NCBI RefSeq assembly: GCF_965638725.1
Contig: NC_134960.1
Coordinates: 250,501-314,500, forward strand
Source of the DNA: Aptenodytes patagonicus
Taxonomy: Eukaryota > Chordata > Aves > Sphenisciformes > Spheniscidae
Direction: 5' to 3'
Length of the DNA stretch: 64,000 bases
The notes below the pieces were generated by a model. It ran no database searches. It was given only the letters and a program-made list of their open reading frames with translations, and had not been told where the DNA came from. Shown here one piece after another: positions 1 through 12,949 of the stretch (positions are counted from its first letter, which is position 1; each line of letters begins with the position of its first letter). Made by a program: the position numbers and the translations under genes.

Positions 1-700
1 GAGCGACCGATCGTCGGCGCCGGGCTCCAGCATGGGGCTCGCCCTGCTCCTGGGGCTGCTCCTCTCCCGAGCCGGTAACAGCGCCCGGAGCGCGGGGCGT
101 CGGACGGGGCGGGCGTCGGGCTCGGGGCGGGCTGTGGAGCGCGGCGGGGCAGGGCGGCGCGTCCCCCGTCCCTTTCCCGGCGGGCGGCGAGCGGGATCCG
201 CGCGGCCGCTCCGAGGGCCCACTCGCCTCCCGTGCCCGCCGCGGGGCGGCTGCGGGCGGCGGAGGCGGCGCCAGGGTCGCGGGCCGGCGACCCTCGCTGC
301 TCACGTTCGGACGGACGGCGCTCCCCCGGCGCTGGGGGCGCCCACGGCGCCTCCCGAGCCCGGGGCTCCCGGCCGCTGCCCGTCTCTCCCTTCCCCGGCC
401 ACCGGCTCCGGCTGCCGCCCCGGGCGCTCGCGGCGGGGAAGAACCCGCTTTTCAAACCGGGAAAGGCGTGCCGCTTCTTTGACCCGAAACGTGAACTGCA
501 GCTGTGGCCGTGACCAAGCCGGAGGGACGCTCTGGGGAGGGGGGACGACTGTCCTCGAGGCAAGGCTTGCGGAGGTGACGGAGGACGCCGCGCTCCCCCC
601 ACTCGCAGCAGAGAGGGGCAGGTACCGGGAGCTCATCCCGCGACGCGGCAGGAAAGGCACAAAGCGAGCATCTGCCCTAGCTGGACCTGCCGTAACAGAT
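1..700. promoter_or_regulatory. GFRA3: CpG island over GFRA3 exon 1 and the start of intron 1
   Basis: The first 600-700 bases are strongly GC- and CpG-rich and drop to AT-rich DNA by about 800. The island covers the first exon and the start of the 3.5 kb first intron. The promoter proper lies mostly outside the window, since only 31 bases precede the ATG. Confidence 0.7.
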
Positions 701-3700
701 CCTCGCTGTACCTCTCTCACACTGACTTTGCCGAGAGCTTTTCTTGATACCTGCCCTCCCTGCATGCCCCCTCTGAAATGCTTCAGGCTGATGGTTTTCT
801 GAGATGAGGCTCAGTTTGCAAAGACCAATCCAAGGAGCTCCTGCAGATACGCAGCTGTTTGTTCTACTCTGCCTTCTACTACTGCCAACTCACAAAAGCC
901 GAGGACAGAAATTATTCCTCTTTCCAATTCATCTCTTGTGCAGTCTTCATGGCTGATGTGACTAGAAATACAGAAATTACAAAACTGCTCATCCCTAGAC
1001 CCTGGCTATGGGATGTCAGTGCTTTACACTCAGAAAAAGCTGCAGCTGCTAAATATCACAGTGACTGCTATAAAAATGGGCTCAGTATCGCTTGCAGCCA
1101 CATGATTACAATAGATTCCCCACAATTTTCCATGTCCAAATACTAACGCTTCTTTGATAACTGTGCTTAATAAAGGAAAGGTTTCCCTTCTGCAATCATC
1201 CTCTCTTTCAATAGCATGGTGCACCAGGGGCATCAAAATAATACATATATTATGTATTCACGTGGAGTGAAAAGGGAGAATAAAGGGATATTGTATTACA
1301 TATCCCTTTTTTCTAAGGTATAAATAATCATAGTCTGTGAATTGATTATTACCTTTTAACTTTTTTTTTTTTAAACTACAGAAGGGACTCCCATACACAT
1401 GCCTCTAACATGAACTGCAACCTAGACTATAGGTCTAGGAAAGAATTAAGTTTCTCATTCTTTCACATTACTATCTGGAATACTAAGACAAGGTTTTAAA
1501 AAATGAAACATGTCAAGTATTAGGGCTTAAGACAATGCATAGCTATTAAATGATGTCTGTAGAGGAGGACTGTTTTAAATGAGGTTTACAGCAGCCTCAC
1601 CTGAAGCGTCTGGTACAGGGCTGTGGTAGAAACACAGTCCATCCACTTACTCCCAGCTGTGCTCTACCCTGGCCATTACTATATCACTTTAAAGTCTTAA
1701 AAACATCGCTTCACCCTCAGGTGCTTGCTGAGCAGAATTCTTAAGGCTAGGAAAGTGCATCCTGTCCTTTTATGAACTTCCTACAACAGCTGCTGCAAGC
1801 CACTGTTGGAGATGGGATGCTGGGGGAGATGGTACTTTGGCCTTGTGGGGTAGATCAGTTCGCTCAGTTTAGGGTTCCAAAAGCTACTGGAGAGAATGGA
1901 CCAATTTGCTATTGGGAATTTGCACTGATTGCAACCTTACAGGATGTAATCACACTCAGAATGTGCATTAAGGTTGTGCCTAGGTGTAATGCCTAACCAA
2001 AACCCACTGTGCTGGGTACAAAGCATTTCTGATGAGACATTTGTTTTTCAGGGAGCTTACGCAGTCATACAGTCTCTATGTAACAGCCAGATGAACAACA
2101 AAGTACAATAAGTTGCTAGAAAAGCAAAGAAATTTGTACAAGTGAGACAGACACCTAGATAGTATTACTGGGCTGTAGGAAAAGTAGAAAGTTTGAGAAG
2201 CAGACTAGCATAGAATTATGCAGCATTCTGTTTACAGCAAATCAACTGATGAAGCCAGCAAAAGTGAAGGAAGTGAGAAAACAAATTAGATGGTGAAGAC
2301 GGTATACCAGATAATATGAGCTGTACCAAGATTTTTTTCTAATCTGTAGTGAAGGCAGACTGAAATAGTACTACTGCACCTGCTGAACAGAAGAATGATA
2401 GGTAAGATCATGTACCCAAAGAACATTAAATGTAGATGTAAGGCTCAGCACAGTCGACTATTTCCTAAAACCAGCCAAGCAATATTGTCCTGACAGGAAG
2501 AAACATACTAGCCTATATATAAATTATTAGCAAACAGTCTTGTCCAGGTCTTCATTGTACTTGTACTGTAAACACAGATTCATATACTACAGAAGTGAAG
2601 AAAGATTACAGACTGAATTCACCTACCCGTGACAACATAATGCTAGGTATCACCCCAGTATTACCCTTAGGAGACAACAGTCTATATAAAAAAATTAGAA
2701 AGCTGAAAAAGTCTAGTTTTAAAGATTATATTGTTAAATTGAGATATTTAATACTTCCACATAAGGTGGTGCACACGCACGCGTGTGTGTATATATATAA
2801 TCAATGAATGCGTTATGCAAATATACACACACACACAGAGAGATATAGTCAGAGTTCACTATCAACCAACAGATGAAAGCCGGAAGGCCAAGCTTGCATC
2901 CCAGCATTTTTGGCAGGGATTTCAGGGACTGGGTTCTACATACTTTGATTGCATTATCAGCACTTCTATATGAAGCTACTTGGATCTTATGTTAAGGATT
3001 TATTCTATTATGCAAAAAATACACATTCTTAAGTTTCCAAGCTCAGTAAAGTAGTTGTTTTTACACCCTACAAATGGCTTTCTCAGTACATCTCTTAATG
3101 ACCAGTATATACTTGAGCAATGGCAGCAGCACTGACTCACAGCACACAGTATGGTGTTACTATGTGCTTATTGCACTCCGGTTTTCATTACCCATATAGA
3201 AGAGCTTCTTCAAAGCAGGCCTCAGCAACCCCAAGGTTTCCACAGGGATTTACTACTCCATAAAATACAGAGCCATCCCTGATCCTGGCCAAGTTGAAAG
3301 AGTTAAGGGTGATAAAAAAAGGTTTTATTAAACAAAATTATTTTTGAGTTTTTTCTCTAACCTTTTGTTCCCTCTTTCATACATTAATACTCATCCTTTT
3401 GTTTCTAAATGGAGACAGCTCTTGTTCCTTACTACTCCATATGAAAGACCCCAACCAGTTCTGCCTCTTGAGAGGAGTCCTTACTGAATATAGGATGCCT
3501 ACAGAACAATGACAAGGTGCTTGTATGGCATTCATCATGATTGTGATCCTAACAATCTTTTCCCTACTTGACCAGGAGACCTACTGGCTCTGCCAAGGAG
3601 TGATTGCATAGCAGCAGAACAGCTGTGCCTCTCGGACTCTACCTGCAATGCCACCTACAGGATCCTGGAAAACTGTGCCCTGGCAAAGACTCGCTTCCTT

Positions 3701-6700
3701 CCACTGGATCATGATAGCAGGGTCAGATGTCTGAATGCAGAGCTAGACCTCGGAAACAGCTCTTTGCTGCACTGCAAGTGTCACCGGCGCATGAAGAGAC
3801 AGGAGCACTGCTTACGTGTTTTCTGGACCGTTCACTCCAGCGTGACAGATGGTGAGATGAAATAATATGAATTTACAGAGTACTAGTAAGGCTCACCCCT
3901 GACCCCCATCTGAAAACAACTGTGAAAGGCCACTTCCCAACACTGCAGGTATCACTTTGGAACCACATCTCCTAGCGAAGAGAATTCATTACTGCTCTGT
4001 TTGATAAGCAGAGAAAACTGATCTGATCTGGGACTGGCCCTTCAGATACACCAGGGACCCTAAGAGACAAAGGTAGCTACTCTGAGGCAGTTAGATTTAG
4101 TGCTGGGAGACTGCTGTGAAAATCACCTCAAAATGGTGACGTCTGTCCATCACTGAAAATGGATGTGTGATTATGACACACACTGTAATGGCATCCTTGA
4201 GCATGCGGCTTCTTTCCAGCTTTAGTGAGATGCTTCTACTTGGCCTCCCACTAAAGACCTCCTGTGTTGCACATCTCCTCTCTAGTACTGAGGCTGAAAA
4301 AAAGCAAATGATAACATAGACCAAATTCCAGCCAGAGGAAATCTGATGACAAGATGTAATGCTGTTTTTACACAGTAATACCTTTGCATCTCCAGCAGAA
4401 CCATTCTTGGCATTTGGTTTTAAGCAAGACAGAGCATCTCTGAACTCCAGCCTGAGGAAACAGCCAGGCACAAATAAGGAAAAAAAAAAAAAAATCAATT
4501 AAAAAAAAAAAAAAAGAAGCTGGTCACAGAGCATTTCTCCCACTGCATAAAATATCTTGTATCTTGCCTAGGTTATTTCAATTTGGAGACTTCTCCCTAT
4601 GAGAATCCAGCAAATGAAGAACACTGGAAGACAGATTACAATAAACTGGCAGCTCTGTTATCAGGTAAGGATTGTAATGGTTGTATGATATAATGCTGCC
4701 CTTTCTTATCTTTTCAGGGGCTGAAAATTATCAAGGAGAACAATTTGGGGTAGCAGCCCCTTTAATCAGAGGAACGCCTGCTCTGGATACTTGCCTAAAT
4801 TTGTCCCCCCTACCAAGTGTAAATATAGTCACAGATCCAGGCCCATGAAACAGGGAATAACCCACAATGATGCATTCTCTGAAACAAACACTCTAACATG
4901 AACCAATAAAAAAATACAATTTTCTAACTAGTATAACTGCAATGTCATACTACAGGCACATAGCAGGACTAATTTGCTTTGTTCTTTTTGACGTTCCCAA
5001 TCTGACCATCAAGTAAGGACTACCCGTATTTCCACACAGAATCTCTTCTGGACAGTTGCTTCATTGTTTCTGGGTCTCTTTTGGTTTTATAGGCTCACAG
5101 TTAGCAGGAGATGCAACAAATCCATGCCTGAAAGCAACTCATGTCTGTAATCTGAGCAAGAAGTGTGTTCGTCTGCGCACAGACTATGCCTCTATCTGCA
5201 CCAAGGGAGCAGGAAGTGAGGACATGTGTGACCGTCGCAAATGCCACAGAGGGCTAAGGAATTTCTTTGAGAAAGTCCCTGAGGATTTCACCAAAAGGAT
5301 CCTATTCTGTCCATGTCAAGATGAACTTTGTGGAGAACGCCGCCGGAAAACTATTGTTCCCGATTGTTCCTTCCAGTATAACACCAAACCAAATTGCCTC
5401 TGGCTTCTGGACTCCTGCTTAGAAGACCATATCTGCAAGTAGGTCTGGCAGCAACAGACATTAGCCAAGAGAAGAGAACAGCATAGACACTGATAGTCTC
5501 ATTTTCCTCCCTACAGATCCCGACTGGCTGACTTCCAACAAAATTGTCAACCTGCAGACATGTCTCCAGATGGTTGCTCCCAGCACAACCATGCTGCGTG
5601 CCTGCAGGCTTACATGGGAATGATTGGTAAGTGATATCCACAGGAACATACAGGCTGGATGCTTTCAGGCCACAAACTTGCAGGCACACTCTGATGCTGT
5701 GAAGGACCATCTTGCTCTCCTGCAAGTGATAGTGCTCAGTGTACCAATGAATATGCCTTAGCCTAATTGATGCTAGTGCTCCCTCTCACTTCCGAGGTAA
5801 ATGCAGCTCAGAGAGAGCTCTTCCATGGCATTTATTGCTCTACTTTGTGCCATCCTCTGCTGTCACATCAGCAGCACTTCCCTGAGATTTTTGAACACCT
5901 GTTTGCATCATCAGCTGGTGCAAAGTGCTCTAAATGCCTGACCAACAGGGCTCTCTGGGCCTGTATGAGCTAAGTCATTCCTGTTGCAGGATTTACATCC
6001 CATCACAGCAGTGATTAAACATGACATTCCCTCACTGCCTGACTTTTAGACTCCTGATGGCTTGTTAGTGTTGTATACACTATCTTCTCAGAGCCAGCCA
6101 GAACATGGCACTACCAGTTGTTAGAATGAAGGTTATTTTTGATTTTAGGCATTCACTGCCAACCTGCTAATACTTTTTCAGAGTGGCTCAAAAGAGGAGC
6201 TGTAAAGAGCAGCAATATCTCAGAAGCTGTAAATCTAGACTATACTTTCTGGTTTTCCAGATGTCTTTGCTGTTTTTGTGCTAAATGAACTCTGGCTGAA
6301 TGGCACACTACAGGTGTGCAGCATTCGTTTGGCAAAAGGCATTTGGTCACACAGTGTTGCCAGCTACATAAGAAGTAAGAGTGCCTTTTGCTGCCATATG
6401 CCAGTACTGCAGCTGAGTCCCTGCAGATTCTTCACATCCTTAATCTAATGCTTGCACCAGCTTCAGTTATCAGTATACTTCACCATCAGATTGCCTGAGT
6501 CAGGGGTAGCAATCTCCACACTTTCTGACAGCCCAGCAGACTTCACGTATTCACCAGGCCTGGATCACCTTGCAAGGGCTCCTAACCTCTCCTGCGTAAC
6601 ATGCATATCACAATGGAAGGCTTCTGCCTCCAGGGCAGCGTATCCTTTAGTGTAACAGGACTCATGATGCTTCTTTTGTTTGGTGAAGTAAATCCTGATT

Positions 6701-8421
6701 CCAGTTTCTGGGGATTTGGGACAGGCACGCCCATGACACCCAACTATGTCAGTAACTCCACTGTGGAGGTGTCTCTGTGGTGTACGTGTGAGAGCAGCGG
6801 CAACCAGAAGGAGAAGTGTGACCAGATACTCGGCATGTTTGAGAGCAACAAATGCCTTGGTAAGCATCAATCATATCACAGAATCAGAGAAACAGCTCAG
6901 CACAGGGAAATTCAAATCCTGTTGATTTCAAGATCCTACGTTGCATTGCTCTTGCATATAGTTCTGTCGTCTTCTGCAGTTGTCTCCATGATCTCCTATC
7001 CAACCTATGGGACCAGCCTGGATCTGCTCTCAGAAGTGTTTCTGTATCTTTTGGCAACACTTCTGTTCATCTCAAACACCATGAAGCTATTTCCAAACAG
7101 CATTCAAATGAAGGGGTTGGGAAAAAAAAAACAATCATCTCACCAGGGGAGGTCAGACATGCTGTATCCATAGGCTGCTGAGTAACCACATCAGTGCACC
7201 AGGATTATGGGGTTTGAGTTTCCCTCCCTGCCTCCTTCCCTATGCTTGCCTTTGGCCCTCACTTCCTTGGTCGAGATAAGCAGCTCCTGACACAGCCCCT
7301 GTTATTAGATTCAGCAGCATAGCAGTTACAAAAATCCTGTTACATGCAACTATGTAATCCTAAGTCTGTAGTTCTTTTATCTCCCTAGCATTTTGGCAAC
7401 AGACCTTAGTAAGATTTAAATATTTTATGTTTGTAAAAGCTTCCAAAGGATATAAAAGAAACCAACATCATTAGATAAATGATTAATATTTAAACCTACC
7501 TCCTGCTGTATAGAAAAGCCTTACACCCAGCACTATAGATACACCTACAACCTAAACATCTCATCTAAGATACTGCATATCTGCCCCTTACAAAATAGAC
7601 AGCTGGGAAAGTCCCAGAGGGACCCAAAGGTCCTCAAATACAGTGCAAATTGGCTTTGCAGTCTGCTCAACCTCACAAGTAAACCCGCAAACTAACAGAG
7701 CATTCACTGAACAGAGAATACGTATTTTCTAAATCAAAGCCACACAGCCTGTGAGTGCATTTCCTAAAATAGCTTCCTTAGCCTTCTGTTCACTAGACTC
7801 CAAGGTGTGCACAAGAAAAGCACAATAAGACTCTTGCTTTACTTCTGTTTGCAGAAAATACCATTTGGTCTCAAATGCACCCGAAGCAGACAGCTCTAGA
7901 AAGACAGGAAGACTTATTTTATTCATCTTCCCTAAGCTTCCAAGGAGACAGTGCCAGCACATCTCTTGCTTCAGAAATGTCCCAGGTATGCATTGCTTTG
8001 TTGCCTTCACAAAGCAGTGAGTCAAGTCGTCTAGAGACAGTAGTTGAAAAACCTTGGATCTGGAAGTGTGTGATTTTGGACATGAAAGCAAGGGATGCCA
8101 CATGCATGCAGAACCCTGGACCACTTTACCTTGAACTATTCCTTCCACAGACAAGCAGAAATAGGAGGCCTGGCCACAGGAGTTTCCTATAGTCTCACAT
8201 TAGTGCTCAGAACTGGAGGCTCTGCAGCCAGACATTTGAGCATGAATGTGTCTAACTGGGATTCATTCCTCCTTTTCATTTCCTAGGTGGCTGAAGGGAA
8301 GACACAGCAAGACATCTCCGAACACAGTAGTATGCCTATGGCCTCTGCTGTATATTCTGGAGCTGCTATTTCTTGGCCGTCTCTGGCTCTGTTCCTGCCC
8401 CTGTTGCTGAGCCCACGTTAA
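32..8421 (+). CDS. GFRA3: GDNF family receptor alpha-3 (artemin co-receptor), complete in 8 exons
   Basis: GPI-anchored cell-surface receptor that in known vertebrates binds artemin and presents it to the RET tyrosine kinase in sensory and sympathetic neurons. Coding exons, all with GT-AG borders and matching phases: 32-74, 3576-3851, 4572-4664, 5093-5438, 5517-5626, 6725-6859, 7855-7985, 8287-8421. Together they encode 422 residues (human about 400). Residues 1-15 are a short leucine-rich signal peptide. Exon 2 is cysteine-rich domain 1 (CHRRMKRQEHC, then FWTVHSS). Exon 4 is domain 2 (CDRRKCHRGLRNFFEKVP, CGERRRKTIVP). Exons 4-6 carry domain 3 (CKSRLADFQQNC, GTPMTPNYVSNS). Exons 7-8 are a Ser/Thr-rich stalk and a GPI signal with a hydrophobic end (LALFLPLLLSPR). 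N-glycosylation sequons lie near residues 39, 75 and 300. The family is certain from the sequence. The alpha-3 assignment rests on domain details, SPYEN in exon 3, MTPNYVSN, and the neighbouring CDC23. The ATG is the only in-frame start visible before the hydrophobic leader. Confidence 0.93.
75..3575 (+). other. GFRA3: GFRA3 intron 1
   Basis: A 3.5 kb intron from the GT at 75 to the AG at 3574-3575, in phase 1. Beyond the CpG-rich first 700 bases it is unique AT-rich sequence. It includes a purine/pyrimidine alternating patch around 2770-2850 (CA/TG and TA repeats). No other gene was recognised. Confidence 0.8.
2770..2846. repeat. Alternating CA/TG and TA simple repeats
   Basis: A stretch of alternating purine-pyrimidine with (CG/TG)n, (TA)n, a short unique spacer, then (AC)n and (AG)n. 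It lies in GFRA3 intron 1 and is probably a length-variable microsatellite. Confidence 0.75.
4482..4515. repeat. Paired A-rich tracts
   Basis: Two runs of about 14-15 adenines are separated by a few bases (TCAATT), in GFRA3 intron 3-prime-ward of exon 2 and just before exon 3. No retroelement body was recognised upstream, so a poly(A) tail origin cannot be shown. Confidence 0.7.
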
Positions 8422-8811
8422 CTTGGCATAAATGGCATCTTTCCTTCCCATATTATTAATCTTATTCCATATCCAGGCACCTCCCAATACTGATTTAGCT
8501 TTGGGAAACAGAAGGCTTCCAGAAAAGAGGAATGGAACAGCCTTAACCCAGAACGGCAGTCACTGAAAACCTCCCCCCAACTTGCACCCCACTTTCCCCA
8601 ATCAGTTTGCCCTGAGCTCTGCAGATACAGTGCCCACCATTGCTTCTGCCATGTTAGCATTTTGAGTAACAGTCAGGCTAATATTCCACCACAATATTTT
8701 AAAACAAAGGTCTGAGTTCTGTCAGAACTTGTGCAGGGTTTGGTTTCTGACTGCAGGGAGGGACCTGACACAGTGTGTCCTACCACCCCACCTTCTGGAG
8801 CTCTTCCTCAG
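8422..8811 (+). other. GFRA3: Probable GFRA3 3' UTR
   Basis: Unique sequence after the stop codon, running to the edge of an antisense CR1. I see no AATAAA here. The nearest downstream canonical signals are at 9502-9507 (next to or inside the CR1 region) and 9871-9876. The transcript may therefore end with a variant signal, or read through the transposon. Confidence 0.5.
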
Positions 8812-9445
8812 GCATACAATCATAGAACCATTTGGGTTGGAAAGCACTTTTAAAGATCATCTAGTCCAACCCGTCTGCTATGGGCAGGGACATCTTTCAC
8901 TAGATCAGGTTGCTCAAAGCTCCATCCCACCTGGCCTTGAGCACTTCCAGGGAGGGGGCATCCACAACTTCTCTGGGCAACCTGTTCCAGTATCTCACCA
9001 CACTCATGATAAAAAATTTCTTCCCTATGTCCAATCTAAACCCACCCTCTTTCAGTTTAAATCTGTTGCCCCTTGTGATAGGGGGCAGGCCTTGGTAAAA
9101 AGTCTCCCAGCACCCCAGAGCTGGACACAGGACTCCAAGTAGGGTAGAGTAGAAGCGGGGAAATCACCTCTCTCGACCTGCTGGCCACGCTTCTTTTTAT
9201 GTGGCCCAGGATACGATACGGCCCTCTGTGCTGCAAGTGCACATTACTGGCTCATGTCCAATTTTTCATCCACCTGTATCCCTAAGTCCTTTTCTGCAGG
9301 GCTGCGCTCGATCCATTCATCCCCCAGCCTGTATTGATATCAGGGATTGTCCCAACCCAGGTGTAGGACCTTGCACTTGGCCTTGTTGAACTTCATGAGG
9401 TTCACGTGGGTCCACTCCTCAAGCCTATCAAGGCACAGAGTACAG
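8812..9445 (-). mobile_element. CR1 LINE, 5'-truncated, antisense to GFRA3
   Basis: Read on the minus strand, this ends at about 8815 with the CR1 tail (TTCTATGATT-like, then the GGTTGGAAAGC motif seen here in reverse). It contains the end of the CR1 reverse-transcriptase ORF: a minus-strand peptide near 9345-9440 reads [19 protein letters not shown], matching the conserved CR1 NLMKFNxAKC motif. The ORF is interrupted and the middle appears rearranged. It lies less than 400 bases after the GFRA3 stop and could form part of the 3' UTR. Confidence 0.9.
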
Positions 9446-9573
9446 CATACCATCTTAAAGACTAGAAGTCCACGCTCCAGGGTGGGTTGCAAGTAAAGCT
9501 CAATAAACATACATATAAAGCCCTTGGTAAACACCAGTTCTGGATTATTTTCAGTTCCCTTTTCAAATCCATT

Positions 9574-9623
9574 CTTTTAAGTATATGAAAAATACCATCT
9601 TTTAAGTATATGAAAAATACCAC
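9574..9623. repeat. Tandem duplication, two copies of a 25-bp unit
   Basis: A 25-base unit beginning CTTTTAAGTATATG is repeated exactly twice, head to tail. This is a minor local duplication just outside the CR1. Confidence 0.9.
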
Positions 9624-12099
9624 CCTAGATCAAGGACACTATACTACAGTTTATATTCTTGCTCCTTTCTGTTTTGCCCCTTGCAACATATATATATCAT
9701 CCATTATCACAGCTAGCAACAGACTTGGGTTTCGTGGGTTAAGATGGATATCTGTGCTTAACCCCAGTAAATTTAGTCTTACCTAGCAAAGGATGACCTT
9801 GCCTGGCCTCAGGACGAACCTTCTTAATAATACTTAGAGAATGCATATAGCTCATTGAAGTTGTATTGACAATAAAACCCCTGGGACATTCAGTTGCAAA
9901 AATCTCTGGGAGCTGCAACTACCTTGTACCTCTCCACATATTCAAGTTGTCATTGTCCCCTTCCACGCTGCCTGCCCAATCTCCTCCTGCTCTGCCAAGG
10001 TCTATTTCATGACCTGTTTATTCTGAGTGTAAATGTGTGCACTGTGTAACTGCTGTTATTTTGTACTGCATTTGGCTGTTAAAATGTGGTGTTAAGTGAG
10101 TATTGATTTCTGAGCATAGGTTAATAGTCCACAATCAATTATGTGCAAGAGTTGCCTCATCAGCCAGCCTAAGCTTTCAGGATAGCTAGAAACTCAGCTT
10201 AAAGCAGCTCCTCCGTGCACACATATAGTGCCCCTTGCTCATCCTATGAGATGCAACAGATCTGAACAATATTATACACAGCCAAACAATATTACAATCC
10301 TGAATAGATGCAGAACAGGTGGGTATTTCTTTTTACCCTGTGCTTTATCTGTTGCCAGGGAAGCACCAGCTAGGTAATATGCTGTGGTTCCCAGTCACTG
10401 TCAGACACCTTCTTATTACAGAATCTTACATTGTCACGTGTATCAGAGTAATTGTCCTTCTGCAGTGGTAATAGTTCCATTTCAAATTCCAGCCTTCTCT
10501 TTACTTCCTGGGCAGGTAGGGCAAGGAAGTCACTGCATGGAGCAGAACCATCTCCTCTGTCACACAGAGAAGCAACATCTTATTTCCATGCAGTAGGAAC
10601 AAATATCATGTCTTTTTAGTAAAGAAGAGTACAAATGCTGGTATTTCCAATTACCTACTGAAATATGGCTATTTGGATCAAGAGACAGCACTGTTTCCAC
10701 ATGTTTGCTACCATTCTTTAATGAAAACAGAGTCCATGTTACCATATTCTAATATCTACATTAGACCATCCTCCACATGGCGGGACTAGAAACGTGTCAA
10801 GACTCTTGACTGTAGTGTAATACAGTCTGTCATCTCCAGAATTTAGTGGAGAGTGACAGAGAAGAAGAAAGTGGTGTTCTTTCCAATATTCCACAAATCA
10901 GTGAGATATTTGCGAGAATCATGGAGTAGATTTCCCTGAGCCGTCTGTACCGCACACACAGTGTACTACATTCATCTTCCAGTCATCTGCACTGTGATCT
11001 TTCCTCTTTCCCCACTTTAGTGCTCTAAGACAGGTTGATATGGAAAAAGGTATTAGCATTTTGTTGTTCATATTCAGGGCACTGTGGACCATTAGCCCCT
11101 TACCCCTACTAAGAAGGTTATTGATTGCAATTGCAGCCTCCTGTCATGTTCTGGATTACATAGGAAAATGCTTGACACTCAGACAAATCCTGCTGTAGAC
11201 TGAAATTAAAGCAAAACATGTCAGTTTGGGTTTTTCTCCAAGTGTCCTATATCCCTTTTGCATGTACATATGCACCCTTATATACACGGCTGCCTCTTAG
11301 GCTTGTTCATCAATAACTGCAAACAAAATTCACCTCTAAAAACACCTGCATTCACAGGTACTCACACTGCTATGAGTACAAACCCATTTTCACTTAGACT
11401 TTTGTAACACCTGAGCTCCAAATATCACAGTTATTCAGCTACACAGCATACAAGCATACAAGTATAACTACTACTAGAACTGTCATGCCAATATTGGTAT
11501 CAGTTCAGTTAGCATCACCGATGTTCAAAGACTGGCACAGTTACCTAAACCCCTTCAGAACAGTTCTTACTAACCATACTACAGGGCAATTTACAAAAAC
11601 CCCTCAGCTTCTATTCCCCAGAAACTGGAATACAACATCCCGTAAGTACCTTTGGTCTAAATACAAAAATAATCTAATAAAAATTCTCTATCCCGACAGT
11701 CTTAACATCAAGCTCTCAGCAAGCATATACAAGGAGGAAACTTTCCAACTGTTGTAATGTAGATTATTTTTTAAAGTGTAAAATAATGCCAAATCTCACT
11801 AATAAAATTTATCTTGCAACTCTAGACGTCTCCTGCCTTCCTTCACATTTAATAGAAGCTACGCTCCTTGTCTCCCACTGCTAGAGGCATTATGGGAAAG
11901 AAATTTAAAGAACAGAGTTAGACACAATCTCTTACAAAGCAATCTTAACAACTTTTACAGACATCACTCACTGTCAGGTACTTCAGACATGGCTTCTAGA
12001 ACTCTGACATAGCTTTAGATCCCTTCACATGGTCTAACATAGTATTTACAAAGGGCATTCATATAGTCTTTCTCCAGCAGTGAGCTTAGTTACTGTGTT

Positions 12100-12255
12100 A
12101 GATAAGTTGTTTCATGTGCGACAAGTGGGAACACATTTCTTGCCCGAGGTCATAAGCAAGATGATGCCAGAGATAAGCCTTGAATTTGGAAGTCCAAAAT
12201 TATTGTGTCCTTGCCTCATTAAAATCATTCCCACTGCCTCCAACAAACGCATATG
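12100..12255 (-). mobile_element. Ancient MIR/CORE-SINE-like relic
   Basis: The stretch containing CTTGCCCGAGGTCATAAGCA followed by GATGCCAGAGATAAGCC and TTGAATTTGGAAGTCC follows, in order, the reverse of the MIR core (CTTGCCCAAGGTCA..., GGCAGAGCTGGGATT..., AACCCAGG...). It is highly diverged, as expected for a relic shared across amniotes. This is recognition by eye, with no alignment score. Confidence 0.5.
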
Positions 12256-12949
12256 TTTCAGTAAGAATCAAGTGACTGCAGTTTTCCTTTTAAAGGGGGG
12301 CACAATATGTATCACAGATGAGGAAAAGATATGCTTTACTTCAAACAGAAATTCCTGGCTACAGATCCCTGGCATGCCTCTTAACATCTGCTGACAATAA
12401 AAGGTAACTGAGTCTACAACACTACAGGTTTGGCACCTATAAAGAATGAAAGTATCTTTTTCAATACATCCTAAAAATCACAAGTCACTCTATTTGCTAA
12501 AATGGTAGGCAACTTTACACAAGAACAAGAAGGAAAACTTTCAAAGTAATCTTTGAGATGTCCATGAACCAGACAAAGCTTTTGGGGACAACAGTGGAGA
12601 AGCAGGAAGCCAACCAGCACCGCTACGGAATCAAAACCAGCCGCTATTCTACAGTTGCTTCCCCCATCGAAACAGATACTGGTAAATACAATCAGAGGCT
12701 AATCACTTCTACCTCAGGGATTTTGTGGCTGAACCTTTTTTCAGATGAGGGAGGGTCGGTTGAGGCTGAGCTTGGTTTAGTCTCTAATGGAAGCTCTTCT
12801 TATAGGCGATTAGCTCTCCTCCAGGAAGTGACTTGGTGTTTGGGTTTCTTGCAAACCCCAGGGTTAGCAGAGGTCAGGGGATGCAGCACTCTCTCCAAGT
12901 GCCTTCATGAAAATAGCCCCACATACTTTCCATTTACAGCTGATCGCCT

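Noticed and set aside
32..802. 256-residue open frame starting at the GFRA3 ATG
   Set aside because: Only the first 43 bases are exon. The rest is read-through of the CpG-rich intron 1 after a clear GT donor at 75, with low-complexity Arg/Gly/Pro composition.
4097..4498. 133-residue minus-strand frame in GFRA3 intron 2
   Set aside because: Lies within an intron, starts and ends in low-complexity sequence and resembles no known protein.
6601..7173. 190-residue frame covering GFRA3 exon 6
   Set aside because: Only 6725-6859 is supported as exon by family homology and by AG and GT borders. The remainder is intron read-through.
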